Shown: positions 60,779 to 64,000 of the stretch, piece after piece
Layout of the letters: each line of letters opens with the position of its first letter
Position numbering within the stretch: the stretch's first letter is position 1
Assembly: GCA_019417325.1 (NCBI GenBank)
Contig: DXVO01000034.1
Coordinates: 302,714-366,713, forward strand
Reading direction: 5' to 3'
Origin: Parabacteroides sp.
GTDB lineage: Bacteria; Bacteroidota; Bacteroidia; Bacteroidales; Tannerellaceae
Length of the DNA: 64,000 nt
The notes under the pieces: generated by a model
Told to the model about the DNA's origin: nothing
The model's input: only the letters and a program-made list of their open reading frames with translations
The model's database searches: none
Made by a program: the position numbers and the translations under genes

Positions 60779-63736
60779 TTATTTGTTTTGGATACAGCGA
60801 ACCTTATTCCTATCGGACTCGCCTATAGAGTAATGTTTATAATTGGCCGTAGTGAAAGTGACATACCAATAGGCATCTGTCGACCAGAAGTAAGCTGCGG
60901 AAAGAGTACCGTTGTTGCAGAAAATAGCCGCATTCTTCTTTGCTGTTTCATTTGCAAAGGAAAGACCGGCACCTTCAGCTGATGAATGAAGTATATCGAT
61001 ATATTCGCTTTTAGAAGCAATTTTCCATCCGGACGGGCATACGTTCTTTTCGGTAAATAGGCAATCTCCTTTCGCTACTACCGGTGCTACCCAATATTGT
61101 CTGCTTTTTCCTATGGCTACTTGTGGTGCGGTCGTACTACCTGGATATACCGGGGTAGTATGATTTATTGCGAAACCTTTAGCACTGCCTGCCGAATAGT
61201 TATTCGTGATGGTTATCTTTTCAGGGCCACTTACTGTTGCAAAAAAATTATCTACATTCTGCCCTCCCGGACTCGTACTTCGGGTGAATCTATAGGTAGT
61301 CGTTACCACCCCGGTGTTCGGGTCTGTACTTTCGGATGATACGGTCGGTTTTAGTATCCATCTCCAGTTATCCTGGCAGGTAATATCTTTTATACCTTTA
61401 GGTGAAAGGGCTTTAACTGTGAAGTAAGCGCCGGATGACGGGAAGAAATAGATATTCGGATTGGTATTGGATATATTATCTACTGTTGTGTATGACGACT
61501 GGGAGGCTGAAAAGCCGGACAATACAATGTCTTTGTTGATGGAATAAACGGTGAATGTCTTGGATACCGTATTATCGAATTTGTCCTTTATTGTGATGTT
61601 GGCATTGCCTCCTGTTGCTGCTGCATCTTCAACATGGAAAGTAAATGTTTCCGTATTGTTTGAAGTCGTTGTTTTATCCAGAGTCAACCAGGCGGGAATA
61701 CCTTCTATATCACAACCATTAAGAGCAAATACCGTCAGTGTAACCCGGTCTGAAGCACTATTATAAAGACGTATACGGTTGTTTGCCGCATCATAGTTTC
61801 CTCCGTTTGAAACGGTTACGGCAGATTGGCGCAAGCTCATGGCTGTTTCTATTTTTACCGTAATGGGTAGTTTCTTGTCATTATTCTTTGCGTTGACGAT
61901 ATTGAATGTATATCCGTCCGTGGATTTGGTTGTGAGGAAGGAACTGTCATCCGTATTCAAGGTGAACCGGATAGTGCCGGTTGCTCCGGATAGCTCATCT
62001 TTGTCCCTTTCCAACCAGGCTGGGATATCACCTCCGGCAGCATTTTCCAGGGTACATCCTCCGGTGGAAATAATGTTTAATGTAACGGATGTTTTGCCTG
62101 AAGTTTCATCTTTATATAAAGTAATTGTTCCGGTATTTTCATTGAAGCTGCATTTGGAAGAGGCTGTAACCAGTTTCGCTACCGGTATGGCTACCGGACG
62201 GATAATCAACAGGTTTTCGTCTCCTGTGGCTTTATCGATAAAACGGAGGTATGCAACCGGGAAATCGTTGCCTGTATATTCGGTATTGCGGGATATCGTG
62301 TAAGTGGATTCCTGCGATGTGGCCCGGGTGGTCGGAGCAGGGGTTACGGTCAGCCAGGGTGCTGTCGTTATTTTCTTTTCATAGGTGAGCGAATGGTCTA
62401 TACCGGAGTTTGAAGAGGCTTTGACAGAAAATGCAGCCCCATCTGTTATTGCCATATTGACGATACGTGTGTCGGGGTCATAATCGCCATTGGCTACGTC
62501 GATAGTCACCTCAAAAGGAACGGAGCTGATTCCCGGATTGTATCCATCGATATCCCCACTGTCAGTCCAGTCGTCTACATCCAGCGTAAAGTCCAGATGG
62601 TATCCGTCCGCTTTTGTGATACCGATGGTGTACCGGTGGTTGGCATTGATTTCCAATCCAACAGCCCCACCGTCAGCCGTTTGTTGGATAAACGGAATCT
62701 GATAGGATACTTCTTGAGTCTCTGTTTTGTTTACCTGATAGGTACCGTTTAATGTCAGGTATCCTTTGTCTTCCAACGGGCTGGGATAGCTATAGAAAGC
62801 AGACACCTGTAAACCTTCATTGGCTTTCTCCCCATCAAAAGCGCATGCCGGATAAGTGATTAACTCCCCCTCTGCCGCTGAGGCAGCGCCATATACTTTT
62901 GCAGGGAAGAAGGAAGTTCCTCTTCGCCCGTTTCCCATCGATATGGATTCCAGATGGAATTTGGATTCTGCTTCTTTATTGCTTATGTCGAAACGTGCCA
63001 TTGTACGGCTTAGCTTAAAGCCTATCTGTACGCGGGCGGAAGAACTAAAGTCTGTCAAATCGATAGGGGTTGTTTGTGCGCCGGCCATCGGAAGAGGCAA
63101 GCCCAATGCCTCCGAGGCATTGGTTAATAGTGGGGAATGGTATTTCTGAAATTGTTTTTCGGTAGGGATACCATCTGTCAGGACACCTGTTTCCATATCA
63201 TGAGTAAGCGGGACGAAGTAGGTGTCGGCTACCGGGGTGCCATCGTCCGGATGAATCAATTCTGTTTGATTGGCAATACAGTAAAGACGGACAAACAGGC
63301 CTTTTTGCAGTTCCAGCAATGCAGTCGTAGTCGCATTATCAACGCTTGGTGTCAAGTTAAGTTCTTTCGCTCCTTTGGGTAGTGCCGAACCGTCCTGCCG
63401 GTAGGCAAAACGTTCGCGGAAGGTATAATCGTCACCTTCGGCTTTCGCTCCGAATACATAGACATCGAGGGTGGCAATCTCGTTCTCTGCTTCGGTGGCA
63501 ATGGGAGTATCGGCTTTAGTCTCTGCCTTTGTTGTTTTCACAGTGAGCTTGTTCTTAAAAGAAATAAGCACCTCGCGTTTGTTTGTACTGTCCGCTTCAT
63601 CCGTAGATGTTCGGTCTGTCTTATCCGATTCTGCCGTACAGGAGGTAAGCAGCACGGCAGCAAGCAGATATAGGCTTGCTGCGAGTGCCTGTACCGGTCT
63701 GTAAGAGGGACATAGACCATGTAGTTTTGTTTTCAT
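60779..63736 (-). CDS. Large fimbrillin-like surface lipoprotein with BACON-like repeats and a FISUMP-like C-terminal domain
   Basis: A 985-residue lipoprotein with a long leader ending in a lipobox (LLTSC, Cys33). Residues about 50-400 have the fimbrillin/Mfa-like layout (ATLDVYVFGAKAEGDDYTF, FVRLYCIANQTELI, SRTMARFDISNKEAESKFHLESISMGN). Residues about 405-780 are immunoglobulin-like repeats with IPAWLERDKDEL and IPAWLTLDKTTT, the BACON-like pattern. The last 110 residues (CPSGWKIASKSEYIDIL, then FWSTDAYWYVTF and IGESDRNKVRCIQNK) resemble the C-terminal domain found in many Bacteroidetes surface proteins. Such proteins often sit at pilus tips or act as adhesins; this is inference. A 23-bp tandem repeat lies 31 bp upstream of the start. 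Confidence 0.75.
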   Translation of the reverse strand: MKTKLHGLCPSYRPVQALAASLYLLAAVLLTSCTAESDKTDRTSTDEADSTNKREVLISFKNKLTVKTTKAETKADTPIATEAENEIATLDVYVFGAKAEGDDYTFRERFAYRQDGSALPKGAKELNLTPSVDNATTTALLELQKGLFVRLYCIANQTELIHPDDGTPVADTYFVPLTHDMETGVLTDGIPTEKQFQKYHSPLLTNASEALGLPLPMAGAQTTPIDLTDFSSSARVQIGFKLSRTMARFDISNKEAESKFHLESISMGNGRRGTSFFPAKVYGAASAAEGELITYPACAFDGEKANEGLQVSAFYSYPSPLEDKGYLTLNGTYQVNKTETQEVSYQIPFIQQTADGGAVGLEINANHRYTIGITKADGYHLDFTLDVDDWTDSGDIDGYNPGISSVPFEVTIDVANGDYDPDTRIVNMAITDGAAFSVKASSNSGIDHSLTYEKKITTAPWLTVTPAPTTRATSQESTYTISRNTEYTGNDFPVAYLRFIDKATGDENLLIIRPVAIPVAKLVTASSKCSFNENTGTITLYKDETSGKTSVTLNIISTGGCTLENAAGGDIPAWLERDKDELSGATGTIRFTLNTDDSSFLTTKSTDGYTFNIVNAKNNDKKLPITVKIETAMSLRQSAVTVSNGGNYDAANNRIRLYNSASDRVTLTVFALNGCDIEGIPAWLTLDKTTTSNNTETFTFHVEDAAATGGNANITIKDKFDNTVSKTFTVYSINKDIVLSGFSASQSSYTTVDNISNTNPNIYFFPSSGAYFTVKALSPKGIKDITCQDNWRWILKPTVSSESTDPNTGVVTTTYRFTRSTSPGGQNVDNFFATVSGPEKITITNNYSAGSAKGFAINHTTPVYPGSTTAPQVAIGKSRQYWVAPVVAKGDCLFTEKNVCPSGWKIASKSEYIDILHSSAEGAGLSFANETAKKNAAIFCNNGTLSAAYFWSTDAYWYVTFTTANYKHYSIGESDRNKVRCIQNK

Positions 63737-63766
63737 ATCTGAGTGTATTTAATAATTAGTCAATTC

Positions 63767-63880
63767 TTATACGATGGCTGTATATGTTCGCATATGGATG
63801 TCGTATGTACTTGCATATGGCTATCGTATACGCTCGCATACGGTAACCGTATATGGACGCATACGACCGTCGTATAAACG
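63767..63880. repeat. 23-bp tandem repeat upstream of the fimbrillin-like gene, about five units
   Basis: GCATA recurs at 63790, 63813, 63836 and 63859, and GTAT at 63780, 63803, 63826, 63849 and 63872, each with an exact 23-bp period; a degenerate unit begins near 63767. Between the anchors the bases vary, so the units are degenerate but the phase is exact. The array lies 31 to 144 bp upstream of the minus-strand start at 63736, where a promoter or operator would be. A repeat number change could alter expression of the surface protein. Confidence 0.75.
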
Positions 63881-63881
63881 A

Positions 63882-64000
63882 TTAGAGTTTTTTTAGTTTG
63901 CGGTGGTAACTTCTGTTTGATGCCAATTTATCCGCTATGCTTTTTACCCTGAGTTCTGTTGTTATCATAGTAATAAGTTTAATTGAGTTCCAGTGAAACT
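63882..64000 (-). CDS. Possible C-terminal end of a gene cut by the window edge
   Basis: On the minus strand an open frame of about 39 codons runs from the window edge to a stop at 63882, ending TTELRVKSIADKLASNRSYHRKLKKL. It has no start constraint inside the window, and its lysine-rich helical end looks protein-like, but the span is too short to be sure. An ATG at 63971 would give a 29-codon product instead. The stop directly abuts the 23-bp repeat array. If real, it is upstream of and co-oriented with the fimbrillin-like gene. Confidence 0.25.
   Translation of the reverse strand, partial: FHWNSIKLITMITTELRVKSIADKLASNRSYHRKLKKL

Noticed and set aside
63767..63880. The 23-bp periodic sequence as a CRISPR array
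   Set aside because: There are no long unique spacers between repeats; the whole unit recurs head to tail, and no cas gene is near.

Overview
The window looks like chromosomal DNA from a gut Bacteroidales bacterium, most likely a Parabacteroides-type organism (inference). The grounds are three SusC/SusD outer-membrane nutrient-uptake pairs, several small families typical of Bacteroidetes (DUF4136, DUF4252, DUF4294, PorV/PorT-like barrels, fimbrillin-like lipoprotein), a serine-type sulfatase, a glutamate decarboxylase-glutaminase pair, and TAnnTTTG-type -7 promoter boxes in front of many genes. I see no rRNA, tRNA, CRISPR array, integrase or intact insertion sequence.

Layout. 1-5.8 kb: end of a glycan-utilisation locus (a glycosidase cut by the window edge, a SusC with an STN signalling domain, SusD). 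6.0-10.1 kb: rubrerythrin, a SulP anion transporter, and a DUF4136 lipoprotein with a beta-barrel protein. 10.2-18.6 kb: mostly minus-strand genes: a radical SAM protein, a helix-hairpin-helix outer-membrane protein with a PorV-like partner, a PorT-like barrel, and a membrane-anchored TPR regulator; then DUF4294 (+) and a TrmH-type RNA methyltransferase (-). 18.65-19.36 kb: a 700-bp non-coding stretch with a consensus DnaA box, several near matches and an AT-rich tract. It is a candidate replication origin, and the near-match TTATCAACA is unusually dense for several kb around it. 19.4-24.9 kb: housekeeping genes nadA, rdgB, a YitT protein and leuS. 24.9-31.7 kb: an accessory-looking stretch with a 22-bp tandem repeat, a perfect hairpin, a decayed ORF6N gene, and a two-gene cassette. 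The cassette is a 139-residue protein with a ubiquitin-like C-terminal region followed by a giant DUF4132-type protein. A long inverted repeat of CGCAGA units ends this stretch.

31.7-43.7 kb: sulfatase, mutS, and a second uptake locus (SusC, SusD, GH78 alpha-L-rhamnosidase). 44.1-46.0 kb: a compact operon of two DUF4252 proteins around an ECF sigma factor and a one-pass membrane protein that may be its anti-sigma partner. 46.1-50.9 kb: EamA and MFS transporters, divergent from an FtsX-type permease. 51.1-53.5 kb: glutamate decarboxylase with glutaminase, a glutamine-to-GABA acid-resistance module. 53.7-59.7 kb: a third SusC/SusD pair, here coupled to a secreted endonuclease/exonuclease/phosphatase-fold enzyme instead of a glycosidase. 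60.0-64.0 kb: an AT-rich orphan lipoprotein, a large fimbrillin-like surface lipoprotein with BACON-like repeats, and a 23-bp tandem repeat just upstream of it.

The window mixes core genes with surface nutrient-capture and adhesion loci. The points most worth following are the candidate origin, the ubiquitin-like/DUF4132 cassette, the two phased tandem-repeat arrays, and the SusCD locus carrying a phosphoesterase-fold enzyme. Coordinates and motifs were read by eye; family names rest on recognised motifs, not on database searches.
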